In this document: piece after piece, positions 34,330 through 43,050 of the stretch
Position numbering within the stretch: position 1 is the first letter of the stretch
Layout: each line of letters starts with the position of its first letter
From: Pseudoroseicyclus_A sp041714655
Lineage (GTDB): Bacteria; Pseudomonadota; Alphaproteobacteria; Rhodobacterales; Rhodobacteraceae
Length of the DNA: 64,000 bases
Assembly: GCF_041714655.1 (NCBI RefSeq)
Contig: NZ_CP168219.1
Span: forward strand, 2,046,001-2,110,000
Direction: 5' to 3'
Made by a program: the position numbers and the translations under genes
The notes under the pieces: model-generated
The model's database searches: none
The model's input: the letters and a program-made list of their open reading frames with translations, nothing else
Told to the model about the DNA's origin: nothing

Positions 34330-35631
34330 ATGATCCCGCGCTATTCCCGCCCCGAGATGACCACCATCTGGGAGCCGGCGACGCGCTTCCGGATCTGGTA
34401 CGAGATCGAGGCCCATGCCTGCCAGGCCATGGCCGATCTCGGTACGATCCCGCAGGAGAACGCCGCCGCCGTCTGGAAGGCCGAGGGCGTGACCTTTGAC
34501 GTCGCCCGCATCGACGAGATCGAGGCGGTCACCAAGCATGACGTCATCGCCTTCCTCACCCATCTGGCCGAGCATATCGGCTCCGACGAGGCGCGCTTCG
34601 TCCATCAGGGGATGACCTCCTCCGACGTGCTCGACACCTCGTTCAACGTCCAGCTCACCCGCGCGGCGGACATCCTCCTCGCCGATCTCGACCGGCTGCT
34701 CGCGGCGCTGAAGGCCCGCGCCTTCGAGCACAAGGATACGGTGCGCATCGGCCGCAGCCACGGCATCCATGCCGAGCCCACCACCATGGGCCTGACCTTT
34801 GCCCGCTTCTATGCCGAGATGGCCCGGAACCGCGCCCGGCTCGAGGCCGCCCGCGCCGAGATCGCCACCGGCGCCATCTCCGGCGCCGTCGGCACCTTCG
34901 CCAACATCGACCCGCGGGTGGAGGACTACGTCTGCGAAAAGCTCGGCCTCACGCCCGAGCCGATCTCCACCCAGGTGATCCCCCGCGACCGCCACGCGAT
35001 GTTCTTCGCGACGCTCGGCGTCATCGCCAGCTCCATCGAGAATGTCGCGACCGAGATCCGCCACATGCAGCGCACCGAGGTGCTGGAGGCCGAGGAGTTC
35101 TTCTCCGCCGGGCAGAAGGGCTCCTCCGCCATGCCGCACAAGCGCAACCCGGTGCTGACGGAGAACCTCACCGGCCTCGCCCGTCTGGTGCGCTCGGCCG
35201 TGGTGCCCGCGCTGGAGAACGTCGCGCTCTGGCACGAGCGCGACATCTCCCATTCCTCCGTCGAGCGCGGCATCGCGCCGGATGCGACGGTGCATCTCGA
35301 CTTCGCGCTGAACCGGCTTGCCGGGGTGGTGGAGAAGCTGGTCGTCTATCCGGAGAACATGCTGGCGAACCTGCACAAGTTCAAAGGCCTGGTGATGTCG
35401 CAGCGGGTGCTGCTGGCGCTGACGCAGGCGGGCGTCAGCCGCGAGGATTCCTACCGGCTGGTGCAGCGCAACGCCATGAAGGTCTGGGAAGAGGGCAAGG
35501 ATTTCAAGGAAGAGCTCCTTGGAGACGCCGAGGTAACGGCGGCGCTGTCGCCCGCCGAGATCGAGGAGAAGTTCGACCTCTCCTACCACACCAAGCACGT
35601 GGACACGATCTTCAAGCGGGTCTTCGGCTGA
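34330..35631 (+). CDS. purB: Adenylosuccinate lyase
   Basis: A 433-residue fumarase/aspartase-superfamily lyase that acts twice in purine synthesis (SAICAR to AICAR, adenylosuccinate to AMP). The superfamily signature GSSAMPHKRNP sits near residue 265. Other family blocks are MIPRYSRPEMTTIWEP at the start, GMTSSDVLDT near 92 and GRSHGIHAEPTTMG near 140. Length is normal. An A/G-rich ribosome site (AAGAGGCCGCCG) precedes the ATG. Confidence 0.97.
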   Translation: MIPRYSRPEMTTIWEPATRFRIWYEIEAHACQAMADLGTIPQENAAAVWKAEGVTFDVARIDEIEAVTKHDVIAFLTHLAEHIGSDEARFVHQGMTSSDVLDTSFNVQLTRAADILLADLDRLLAALKARAFEHKDTVRIGRSHGIHAEPTTMGLTFARFYAEMARNRARLEAARAEIATGAISGAVGTFANIDPRVEDYVCEKLGLTPEPISTQVIPRDRHAMFFATLGVIASSIENVATEIRHMQRTEVLEAEEFFSAGQKGSSAMPHKRNPVLTENLTGLARLVRSAVVPALENVALWHERDISHSSVERGIAPDATVHLDFALNRLAGVVEKLVVYPENMLANLHKFKGLVMSQRVLLALTQAGVSREDSYRLVQRNAMKVWEEGKDFKEELLGDAEVTAALSPAEIEEKFDLSYHTKHVDTIFKRVFG

Positions 35632-35640
35632 GAGGGCGGC

Positions 35641-35690
35641 GTGGGGACCAGCCCCCACACCCCCGCGGTATTTGGAAAGGGGCAGAAGGC
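35641..35690 (+). terminator. Hairpin with TATTTGG tail after purB
   Basis: GTGGGGACCAGCCCCCAC forms a 6-bp stem 9 bp past the purB stop, followed by CCCCCGCGGTATTTGGAAAGG. It has no T-run but resembles gene-end elements common in Rhodobacterales. A further hairpin GCGCAGGGACCCTGCGC lies near 35727. Confidence 0.45.
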
Positions 35691-35780
35691 AAGGTGGCCG
35701 AGGAGGCCAGGTGGTGCGGCTTCGCGCAGGGACCCTGCGCCTCGCGCTCAAGCAGCCGAAGGCGGTAGCGCAAGGAAGAA

Positions 35781-35856
35781 TGGTGCCCCCAGAGAGACTC
35801 GAACTCCCGACCCTCTGATTACAAATCAGATGCTCTACCAGCTGAGCTATAGGGGC
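35781..35856 (-). tRNA. tRNA-Thr (anticodon TGT)
   Basis: A 76-nt cloverleaf with acceptor GCCCCTA, D-arm GCTCAGCTGGTAGAGC, anticodon arm CTGATTTGTAATCAG (TGT) and T-arm GGGAGTTCGAGTCTCTC, with CCA encoded. It is transcribed against purB. Confidence 0.97.
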
Positions 35857-35923
35857 GCCTGACGCGATCCCTAGCCAAGCGGGGAAGGTCGCGCAAGGTT
35901 CTGCGAATGCGGCCCGGGAGGAC

Positions 35924-36017
35924 GGTGGGTTGGAAACCCACCCTACCCCGCGGGATCAAGCGATTGCAGCGACGCACCGCCGGGCGCAAACCGCGTAGGG
36001 TGGGTTTTCAACCCACC
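35924..36017. repeat. MITE-like 94-bp element with GTAGGGTGGGTT terminal inverted repeats
   Basis: GGTGGGTTGGAAACCCACCC.. (35924-35947) and ..GTAGGGTGGGTTTTCAACCC (35995-36017) are inverted copies matching at 22 of 23 positions around a ~47-bp centre with no ORF. Each end is itself palindromic. The inner fbpB-side copy ends 8 bp from the stop of the permease gene. Confidence 0.8.
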
Positions 36018-36024
36018 TTCCCCG

Positions 36025-37683
36025 TCAGTCCCGCTGCGCCCGCGCCAGGAGCGCCACCGCCACCAGCCCCACCGCCGTCAGGATCAGCCCCGGGGCGGCG
36101 GCGCCGGCGATGTCCTCGAGGCTGGCCTTGGCATGGGCGCGGGTGGCGAGCGTGTCGAAGGAGAAGGGGCGAAGGAGCAGCGTCGCCGGCAGCTCCTTCA
36201 CGCAATCGACGAAGACGAGGAGCAGCGCCGAGCCCATCGAGGCCCGGATCATCGGCAGGTGGACGGCGCCGAGCACCTGCCCGCGCGACCGCCCCAGCGA
36301 GCGCGCCGCCATCGGCAGCGAGGGCGGCACGCGGCCGAGCGCCGCATCCGCCGCGCCCTGGGCGATGGCGAAGAAGCGCACGGAATAGGCGAAGACCAGC
36401 GCCGCGGCGCTGCCGGTCAGGATCAGCCCCGGGTCCGTGCCCGTCAGCGCCAGCCAGCGGTCGGCGATCCAGTTGTCCACCCCCGCGAGCGGGAAGAGGA
36501 TGCCGAGCGCCAGCACCGCACCCGGCGCCGCATAGCCGATGGTCGTCACCGGCAGGAGCAGCACCGGCAGCCGCCGGCCGGAGAGCCGCGCCGCATAGAC
36601 GATGTAGAGCCCCGCCGCGACGGTGATCAGCGCCGCGAGCCCACCCGTCGCCAGCGAATGCCAGAGCGCGAGGAAGAGCCCCGGCGCCGCCCAGGCCTGC
36701 GGCCCGATGGCGTGGCTCAGAAGCACGCCCACCGGCAGCGCGAAGCCCGCCAGCACCGGCAGGAGGCAAAGCGCGAAGGTGCCCCAGGCCCGCCAGCCGG
36801 TCAGCCGCTCCGCCTCCGCCGGGCGGATCGCGCGGGCGGCCCCGAAGCTCCGCGACCGGGCGCGGGAGATCTTCTCGAGCGTCACGAGGAGCACGACGAG
36901 GCCGAGGACGAGCGTCGCGATCTGTGCGGCGCCGCTGAGGTTTCCCGCCTGCAGCCAGACCGAAAAGATGCCTGTCGTCAGCGTCTGCACCGCGAAGAAA
37001 TCGACGGTGCCGAAATCGTTGACGACCTCCATCCCCACCACCGCCACCCCGGCGGCGATGGCGGGCCGGGCGAGCGGCAGGCCGACGCGGAGGAGCCGCC
37101 CCCAGGCGCCGGCGCCGAGGGCGCGCGCGACCTCCCAGGCGGCGCCCGACTGCTCGCGGAAGGCGGCGCGGGCGAGGATGTAGACGTAAGGATAGAGCGC
37201 GGCGGAGAGGACGATGATCGCCGCCCCGCGCGTGCGGATCTCGGGGAACCAGTAGTCCCGCGGGCTCTGCCAGCCGAAGGCGGCACGAAGCCCCGTCTGC
37301 ACCGGCCCCGCATATTCGAGGAAATCGACAAGCGCATAGGCGCCGAGATAGGCCGGCACCGCCAGCGGCATGAGCAGCGCCCATTGCAGCCAGCGCCGGC
37401 CGGGGAAGCTGTAGAGCGTCACCAGCCAGGCGGCGCCCGTGCCCACGGCGGCGGTCAGGAGCCCCACCCCGCCGAGCAGGATCAGCGTATTGCCGAGGTA
37501 GCGCGGCAGCGTGGTGGAGACGAGATGCGGCCAGAGGTTGTCCGACGGATGCGCGGCCAGCCAGAAGACCGCCACGACCGGCCCCAGAACCAGCGCCGCG
37601 ATCAGCGCCGCGCCCGGGGTCCAGAGATCCCAGTTCCGGGCCGGTGCGGCGCCGGGAACGGGCGGTTGTGCGCTGTCGGACAT
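36025..37683 (-). CDS. Fused iron(III)-type ABC transporter permease (FbpB-like)
   Basis: A 552-residue inner-membrane protein made of two MetI-like permease domains in tandem, with about twelve membrane segments, as in FbpB/SfuB. The coupling motifs that contact the ATPase are EVARALGAGAWGRLLRVGLP near residue 185 and AARSLGRSRGQVLGAVHLP near 460. A C-terminal KELPATLLLRPF block is typical of iron permeases. No binding protein or ATPase gene is beside it, so its partners must lie elsewhere. Substrate assignment is by family only. Confidence 0.9.
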   Translation of the reverse strand: MSDSAQPPVPGAAPARNWDLWTPGAALIAALVLGPVVAVFWLAAHPSDNLWPHLVSTTLPRYLGNTLILLGGVGLLTAAVGTGAAWLVTLYSFPGRRWLQWALLMPLAVPAYLGAYALVDFLEYAGPVQTGLRAAFGWQSPRDYWFPEIRTRGAAIIVLSAALYPYVYILARAAFREQSGAAWEVARALGAGAWGRLLRVGLPLARPAIAAGVAVVGMEVVNDFGTVDFFAVQTLTTGIFSVWLQAGNLSGAAQIATLVLGLVVLLVTLEKISRARSRSFGAARAIRPAEAERLTGWRAWGTFALCLLPVLAGFALPVGVLLSHAIGPQAWAAPGLFLALWHSLATGGLAALITVAAGLYIVYAARLSGRRLPVLLLPVTTIGYAAPGAVLALGILFPLAGVDNWIADRWLALTGTDPGLILTGSAAALVFAYSVRFFAIAQGAADAALGRVPPSLPMAARSLGRSRGQVLGAVHLPMIRASMGSALLLVFVDCVKELPATLLLRPFSFDTLATRAHAKASLEDIAGAAAPGLILTAVGLVAVALLARAQRD

Positions 37684-37786
37684 GGCCCGGCGCTAGCCGA
37701 AACCGGTTTGCCTGTAAAGCGTTGGGCACCTATGATCGACCGGCCCGGGGCCCATCAGGGCGCCCCGGCGAGGCAGGAATGGCAGC

Positions 37787-38659
37787 ATGAACATCGTCTT
37801 TCACATCGGCGCACATTGCACCGACAACGAGCGTCTTCTGCGCTGCCTTCTCCGCGATGCCGCCATGCTGGCAGACCATGGCGTCGCCGTCCCGGGCCAG
37901 GGCCGCTACCGCAAGCTCTTCCGCGACACGTTCGAGGGGCTGGGCAGCGCCACGGCAAAGGAAGGCACGCGCGAGCTTCTCCTCGATGCGGTGCTCGACG
38001 GGCGGATCGCCGAGCGGGTGATCCTGTCGAACCCCTCCTTCCTCTGCCCGCCCAACCGGGTCTTCGAGGAAGGCGCGCTCTATGCCATGGCCAGCGAGCG
38101 GCTGGGCGCGCTCGGGCGGATCTTCGCGGAGGACCAGCTCGAGATCTTCCTCGCGCTCCGCAACCCGGCGAGCTTCATCCCCGATGTCTTCGCGCAATCG
38201 ACCGGCATGGCCTTTCTCGATTTCATCGGCGGCAGCGACCCAAGGCAGATCCGCTGGTCGGATCTCGTCCGCCGCATCCAGGAGGCGCTGCCGGGCGCGC
38301 GGCTCGTCGTCTGGGCGAACGAGGACACGCCACTCCTCTGGGGCGAGATCCTCGCCCGCCTCGCCGGGGTCGAGGGCGCTGCCTTCGCCGGCGAGTTCGA
38401 CCTTCTGGAGACGATCATGTCCGCCGAGGGGCTGACGCGGCTCAAGGCCTATCTGGAGCAGCGCAAGATCACCGGGCTCAGCCAGCGGCGGCGCGTCATC
38501 GCCGCCTTCCTCGACAAATATGCGCTGGAAGAGGCCGTGGTGGAGGAGGTCGACCTGCCCGGGCTCGACGATGCGCTCGTGGCCGAGCTCACTGCCAGCT
38601 ACGAGGCGGATTGCGCCCGCATCGGCAGCATGACCGGCGTGGAGTGGCTGGCGCCCTAA
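37787..38659 (+). CDS. Sulfotransferase-like protein with altered P-loop
   Basis: A 290-residue soluble protein. The opening MNIVFHIGAHCTDNERLLR has the layout of the PAPS-binding loop of prokaryotic sulfotransferases (strand, HIGxHKTGTT, helix) but without the usual Lys/Thr residues. LEIFLALRNPASFIPDVFAQ near residue 120 resembles the second nucleotide-contact region. The similarity is moderate, and it may be an inactive or repurposed member. It is flanked by divergent fbpB-like and convergent GGDEF genes. Confidence 0.65.
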   Translation: MNIVFHIGAHCTDNERLLRCLLRDAAMLADHGVAVPGQGRYRKLFRDTFEGLGSATAKEGTRELLLDAVLDGRIAERVILSNPSFLCPPNRVFEEGALYAMASERLGALGRIFAEDQLEIFLALRNPASFIPDVFAQSTGMAFLDFIGGSDPRQIRWSDLVRRIQEALPGARLVVWANEDTPLLWGEILARLAGVEGAAFAGEFDLLETIMSAEGLTRLKAYLEQRKITGLSQRRRVIAAFLDKYALEEAVVEEVDLPGLDDALVAELTASYEADCARIGSMTGVEWLAP

Positions 38660-38698
38660 AGGGCTCCCCTGCCCGGCCCGGCGATGGCTGCTGCGCCG

Positions 38699-39799
38699 TC
38701 AGGCGGCCTCGCTCATCACCGTGCAGTTCCGGCCGGCGGCCTTGGCGGCATAGAGCCGCTTGTCGATCATCGGCAGGGCGGCCGCGAGATCGGGCACCGT
38801 CCGGGTGAAATGGCCGCCGCCGATGCTGGCCGTCACCGCGACCCGTTCGCCGCCGTCGACGATCGCCAGCTCCTCGATCGAGCGGCGGAGCCGCTCGGCG
38901 ATGCGCCGCGAGTCGCGCTCGGTGACGTTGCGCAGGATCACGGCGAATTCCTCGCCGCCGAGCCGCGCCACGCAGTCGCCTGGGCGGACTTCCGACAGCA
39001 GCACCGCCGCCACCTGCACCAGCACCTCGTCGCCCACGGCATGGCCGCGCGTGTCGTTGATCGTCTTGAAGCGGTCGAGATCGATCAAGAGCATGGCGAT
39101 CCCGGCCGGCATGGCCTTGCCGGCGCCCTGTGCGCCTGCCGCCTCCGACATCACCTCCAGCCGGCGTTCGAAGCCGCGCCGGTTGAGACAGCCCGTCAGC
39201 GGGTCGTGATTGGCGGTGTCAGCCAGCGTCCGCTCGCGCCGGGCGATCTGCCGCTCGCGCTGGATGAAGAGCCCGAAGGTCAGCGTGCCGACGATATGGG
39301 CGCCGAGGAGCGTGGCGGTGACCGCAAGGCTCCTCTGGAGCGGCGCCCCGGGAATGAGCAGGATCGTCAGGACCGGCAGCGTCATCATCACGCCGAAGAG
39401 GATGGAATTGCGCGGCTTCTCGGCCCAGTCGCGATGCGACGGGCGCGCCCAGGCGAGGCCGAGAAGCGCCGAGAGGATCAGCGCGATGACCCCATAGGGC
39501 GCCCCGAGCCCGCCGATGAGGAAGCGCACGCAGCTGATGATGACCAGCGCCACGGCGGCACCGATGGGGCCGGTGAAGGCGGCGGCGAAGCCGATGACGA
39601 GGTTGCGCAGGTCGACGAAGATGCCCTCGGCGACCGGGATCGGCTCCAGCATCATCACAACGGCGGCGGCGCCGAAGACGCCCCCGATGATGACATGGCG
39701 CACCGGCCGGGACAGGGCTTTCCGCTGGACCGTGCCGTAAAGCATGGTCGCCAGAGCCATCAGGCCCACGGAGTGAATGATCGTCAGAAACGCAGTCAT
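38699..39799 (-). CDS. Membrane diguanylate cyclase with 5TM-LytS-like sensor region
   Basis: A 366-residue protein. About six hydrophobic segments fill residues 1-185, including a 5TMR-LYT-like block (GIFVDLRNLVIGFAAAFTGP; GGLGAPYGVIAL). A C-terminal GGDEF domain follows, with DPLTGCLNRRGFERRLE near 205 and the active-site RLGGEEFAVILR near 290, so cyclic-di-GMP synthesis is likely. An RxxD inhibitory site is not seen at the usual place. The ATG at 39799 is preceded by GGAGGTTAACC, and the longer frame adds only ten residues. Confidence 0.92.
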   Translation of the reverse strand: MTAFLTIIHSVGLMALATMLYGTVQRKALSRPVRHVIIGGVFGAAAVVMMLEPIPVAEGIFVDLRNLVIGFAAAFTGPIGAAVALVIISCVRFLIGGLGAPYGVIALILSALLGLAWARPSHRDWAEKPRNSILFGVMMTLPVLTILLIPGAPLQRSLAVTATLLGAHIVGTLTFGLFIQRERQIARRERTLADTANHDPLTGCLNRRGFERRLEVMSEAAGAQGAGKAMPAGIAMLLIDLDRFKTINDTRGHAVGDEVLVQVAAVLLSEVRPGDCVARLGGEEFAVILRNVTERDSRRIAERLRRSIEELAIVDGGERVAVTASIGGGHFTRTVPDLAAALPMIDKRLYAAKAAGRNCTVMSEAA

Positions 39800-40014
39800 G
39801 GTTAACCTCCACCTCCCTTCCGGTCTCACAGCGTCTTGGCGAGATTAAGGCAGCGCGGCGTGGGGCCATCCCTTCAGCCGGGGCGGGGTGGCCCCGCTGC
39901 AAGGGGCAGCGGAGCGGCGCGAATCTGCCGTCAGGCGCCTCTGCCGACCGGGCGCCGCCCCGGGGAAGGCCGGCGCCGCTGGACAAGCCCCCGCGAAGCG
40001 CGGAGATATGGGCC

Positions 40015-42189
40015 ATGCAGGCGAACTTTCTCGAAGCGCCCTTCCCGGCTCCCCAGCCGGCGGAGGTGGACATCACCGGCCCCGGCCGCTTCTTCAACCG
40101 CGAGCTGAGCTGGCTCGGGTTCAACTGGCGCGTCCTCTCCGAGGCGGAGAACGACCGCGTGCCGCTCCTTGAGCGGCTGCGCTTCCTCTCGATCTCCGCC
40201 ACCAATCTCGACGAGTTCTACACCGTGCGCGTCGCGGGTCTGCGCGAGCTAGCCCAGGCCGGCGCCGCCACCCCCGCCGCCGACGGGCTCACGGCCGCCG
40301 AGCAGCTCCGGCTGATCGACAGCGAGGCCCGCGCCCTCATGGATCGCCAGCAGGAGGTCTTCCTGACGCTCACCGCCGAGATGGAACAGGAGGGAATCCA
40401 CATCCTCTCGCGGCAGCAGGTGACCGAGGGCGACATGCCCTTCCTCGCCCGGCACTTCATGGCCCAGGTCTTTCCCGTCGTCTCGCCGCTGGCGGTCGAC
40501 CCCGCCCACCCCTTCCCCTTCATCCCCAACGAGGGCCTCGCCCTCGCCGTCGAGCTCGAACGCCGGCAGGACAAGCGGCCGCTCCGCGTGCTCCTGCCCG
40601 TGCCCGGCCAGATCGACCGCTTCGTGCGACTGGAGGAGGCGGAGGGCGAGACGCGGCTGCGCTACCTGCCGCTTGAGGAGCTCCTCCTCCTCCATATCGA
40701 GGTGATGTTCCCCGGCTACCGGATGCTCGGCCATTGCGCCTTCCGGGTGCTGCGCGATTCCGACCTCGAGGTCGAGGAGGAAGCGGAGGATCTCGTGCGC
40801 GAGTTCGAGGTGGCCTTGAAGCGCCGCCGCCGCGGCGAGGTGGTCCGCATGAAGATCTCCGCCCGGGCGCCGCGGGCGCTGAAGGCGATGATCATGGAGG
40901 AGCTGCCGATCGAGGATTCGGAGGTGATCGAGGTCGAGGGCGTCATCGGCATCGCCGACCTCAAGGAGCTGGTGACCGAGGCGCGGCCCGACCTCCTCTG
41001 GCCGCCCTTCGCGCCCCGCGTGCCGGAACGTGTGACGGATCACGACGGCGACATGTTCGCCGCCATCCGCCAGAAGGACATGCTGCTCCACCACCCCTAC
41101 GAGACCTTCGACATGGTGGTGCGCTTCCTCAAGCAGGCGGCCCGCGACCCCGATGTCGTCGCGATCAAGCAGACGCTCTACCGCACCTCGCGCAACTCGC
41201 CGATCGTCGAGGCGCTCTGCGAGGCGGCGGAGGACGGCAAGTCGGTGACCGCGCTGGTCGAGCTCAAGGCCCGCTTCGACGAGGCCGCCAACATCCGCCA
41301 GTCGCGCCGGCTGGAGCGGGCGGGGGCGCATGTCGTCTACGGCTTCACGCAGCTGAAGACCCACGCCAAGATCAGCCTCGTCGTGCGCCGCGAGGGCGAG
41401 CGGCTGGTGACCTATACCCATTGGGGCACGGGAAATTACCACCCGATCACGGCGCGCATCTATACCGACCTCAGCCTCTTCACCTGCAACGAGGGGCTGG
41501 GGCGCGATGCGGCCAAGGTCTTCAACTATGTGGGCGGCTATGCCGAGCCGCAGGGGATGGAGAACATCACGATTTCGCCCCTCTGCATGAAGGAGCGGCT
41601 GATCGCGCTGATCGACGCCGAGGCGGATCACGCCCGCGCCGGCCGGCCGGCGGAGATCTGGGCGAAGATGAACGCGCTGATCGAGCCCGAGGTGATCGAC
41701 GCGCTCTATCGCGCCAGCCAGGCGGGGGTGGAGATCAGCCTCGTGATCCGCGGCATCTGCGGGCTCCGCCCCGGGGTGGCGGGCCTGTCAGAGACGATCC
41801 GCGTCAAGAGCATCATCGGGCGCTTCCTCGAGCATTCGCGCATCGTCTGTTTCGGCGGCGGGCGGGGCCTGCCCTCGGCCGGGGCGCGGGTGTTCTTCTC
41901 CTCCGCCGACTGGATGGGGCGGAACCTCACGCGGCGGGTCGAGACGCTGATCGAGGTGACGAACCCCACGGTCCGCGCGCAGATCATGGACCAGATCATG
42001 GCCGCGAACCTCGCCGATGTGGCGCAGAGCTGGGTGATGCGGCCCGATGGCAGCTTCGAGCGCGCCGAGCAGCCCGAGGACGGGCGCGCCTTTTCCTGCC
42101 ACCGCTTCTTCATGCAGAACCCCTCGCTCTCGGGTCGAGGCTCGGCGGGGGCGGACGATGTGACGAAGTTGACGCATAGCCACGAGTGA
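40015..42189 (+). CDS. ppk1: Polyphosphate kinase 1
   Basis: A 724-residue PPK1 that builds inorganic polyphosphate from ATP. Landmarks are RFFNRELSWLGFNWRVL near residue 25, NLDEFYTVRVAGL near 64 and QTLYRTSRNSPIVEALCEAA near 386. The autophosphorylated His is H450 in QLKTHAKISLV, followed by YTHWGTGNYH. No ppx neighbour is present. A composite repeat starts 23 bp past the stop. Confidence 0.97.
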   Translation: MQANFLEAPFPAPQPAEVDITGPGRFFNRELSWLGFNWRVLSEAENDRVPLLERLRFLSISATNLDEFYTVRVAGLRELAQAGAATPAADGLTAAEQLRLIDSEARALMDRQQEVFLTLTAEMEQEGIHILSRQQVTEGDMPFLARHFMAQVFPVVSPLAVDPAHPFPFIPNEGLALAVELERRQDKRPLRVLLPVPGQIDRFVRLEEAEGETRLRYLPLEELLLLHIEVMFPGYRMLGHCAFRVLRDSDLEVEEEAEDLVREFEVALKRRRRGEVVRMKISARAPRALKAMIMEELPIEDSEVIEVEGVIGIADLKELVTEARPDLLWPPFAPRVPERVTDHDGDMFAAIRQKDMLLHHPYETFDMVVRFLKQAARDPDVVAIKQTLYRTSRNSPIVEALCEAAEDGKSVTALVELKARFDEAANIRQSRRLERAGAHVVYGFTQLKTHAKISLVVRREGERLVTYTHWGTGNYHPITARIYTDLSLFTCNEGLGRDAAKVFNYVGGYAEPQGMENITISPLCMKERLIALIDAEADHARAGRPAEIWAKMNALIEPEVIDALYRASQAGVEISLVIRGICGLRPGVAGLSETIRVKSIIGRFLEHSRIVCFGGGRGLPSAGARVFFSSADWMGRNLTRRVETLIEVTNPTVRAQIMDQIMAANLADVAQSWVMRPDGSFERAEQPEDGRAFSCHRFFMQNPSLSGRGSAGADDVTKLTHSHE

Positions 42190-42211
42190 CGGGAGAGCCC
42201 TGGGAGGGCGA

Positions 42212-42342
42212 GAATTCTTCTGCGAAGAATTTTCGGCACCGCACCGGCCATGGCGCCTCCTGGCAGGCCGGGTGCCGGGGGGCTGTCTGTCCCCCGTCGG
42301 CCTGAAGGCCGACTCCCCCCGAGGATGCCCGGGAGCAAAGAC
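42212..42342 (+). repeat. Composite palindromic intergenic element, copy 3
   Basis: Begins with the perfect palindrome AATTCTTCTGCGAAGAATT plus TT (42213-42234) just past ppk1. It continues with a G/C spacer, GGGGGGCTGTCTGTCCCCC, GTCGGCCTGAAGGCCGAC and TCCCCCCGAGGATGCCCGGGAGCAAAGAC. Convergent setting (ppk1 / gapR), as for copies 1 and 2. The A/T-rich hairpin with T tail could act as a terminator for ppk1. Confidence 0.87.
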
Positions 42343-42366
42343 ATGGGGGGGCCGGCGCCCGGCCCG

Positions 42367-42654
42367 TCACATGCCGAGCGCGGCCTTGTAAAGTTCGAGC
42401 ACCGCCTCTTCCTCGGCGAGGTCGTCGCTGTCGCGCTTGCGCAGCGCGATGATCTTGCGGAGCACCTTGGTGTCGTAGCCGCGCCCCTTGGCCTCGGCCA
42501 TCACCTCTTTCTGGGCGTCCGCGATATCCTTCTTCTCGGATTCGAGGCGCTCGAAGCGCTCGACGAAGGCGCGCAGCTCGGCGCCGGCGACGCCGCCCTG
42601 ATTGGCGGCCGGACCGTTGCCCGGGCTCGGGGTGGCAAGGACGTCGTCTTCCAT
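42367..42654 (-). CDS. gapR: GapR-like nucleoid-associated protein (DUF2312)
   Basis: A 95-residue DUF2312 protein. The core, LRAFVERFERLESEKKDIAD then QKEVMAEAKGRGYDTKVLRKIIALRKRD, matches GapR, the Caulobacter protein that clamps overtwisted DNA ahead of forks and polymerases. The start is the ATG at 42654, with the long upstream frame non-coding. It has a 30-residue flexible N-terminus. It is monocistronic and divergent from a small membrane protein. Confidence 0.9.
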   Translation of the reverse strand: MEDDVLATPSPGNGPAANQGGVAGAELRAFVERFERLESEKKDIADAQKEVMAEAKGRGYDTKVLRKIIALRKRDSDDLAEEEAVLELYKAALGM

Positions 42655-42827
42655 GGGCGGGCACTCCTGATGGGATCGGGGCCTCTGACTAGCCGCGCCG
42701 GGGCAGGCTCGCAAGCCTTCGCCGCCGAAGCGACCGCCAGTCTCGCTGCGGGGGCTTGCGGGGGGGACTTGCGGGGTGGCGGCGCGCTGCGCTAGGGGCC
42801 GGGAACCTGGAGGGAAAGGGAGACCCG

Positions 42828-43043
42828 ATGGCCCTACTCGTCTGGATCGGTGCGGCGCTGGCAGCGATCGGCCTTGCCGGCATCCTCTACAGCCTCGTGC
42901 GCGCGCTCGGCGCGCGGCGGGCAAGACTCGATGACGCGGCGCTGCGCGCCCGGCTGAAGCCGCTGGTGCCGATCAACCTCGCGGCCTTCTTCCTGTCGTT
43001 CCTCGGGCTCTGCCTCGCCGTCGTCGGCGTGCTCCTCGGCTGA
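42828..43043 (+). CDS. Small two-TM membrane protein of unknown function
   Basis: A 71-residue protein with membrane segments at about 4-24 (VWIGAALAAIGLAGILYSLV) and 50-70 (LAAFFLSFLGLCLAVVGVLL) and a basic loop between (ALGARRARLDDAALRARLK). GGAAAGGGAG lies before the ATG. The shape is common among unnamed Rhodobacterales proteins. It is convergent with the SqrR-like gene, the stops being only 7 bp apart. Confidence 0.8.
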   Translation: MALLVWIGAALAAIGLAGILYSLVRALGARRARLDDAALRARLKPLVPINLAAFFLSFLGLCLAVVGVLLG

Positions 43044-43050
43044 GCCGGGC

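Noticed and set aside
35641..35862. Short plus-strand ORF between purB and tRNA-Thr
   Set aside because: It runs across the tRNA gene on the opposite strand and has no homology or ribosome site.
36133..38808. Plus-strand open frame of 891 codons opposite the iron-type permease
   Set aside because: Arg/Pro/Gly-rich shadow running through the permease gene, an intergenic region and the start of another gene. No ribosome site or homology.
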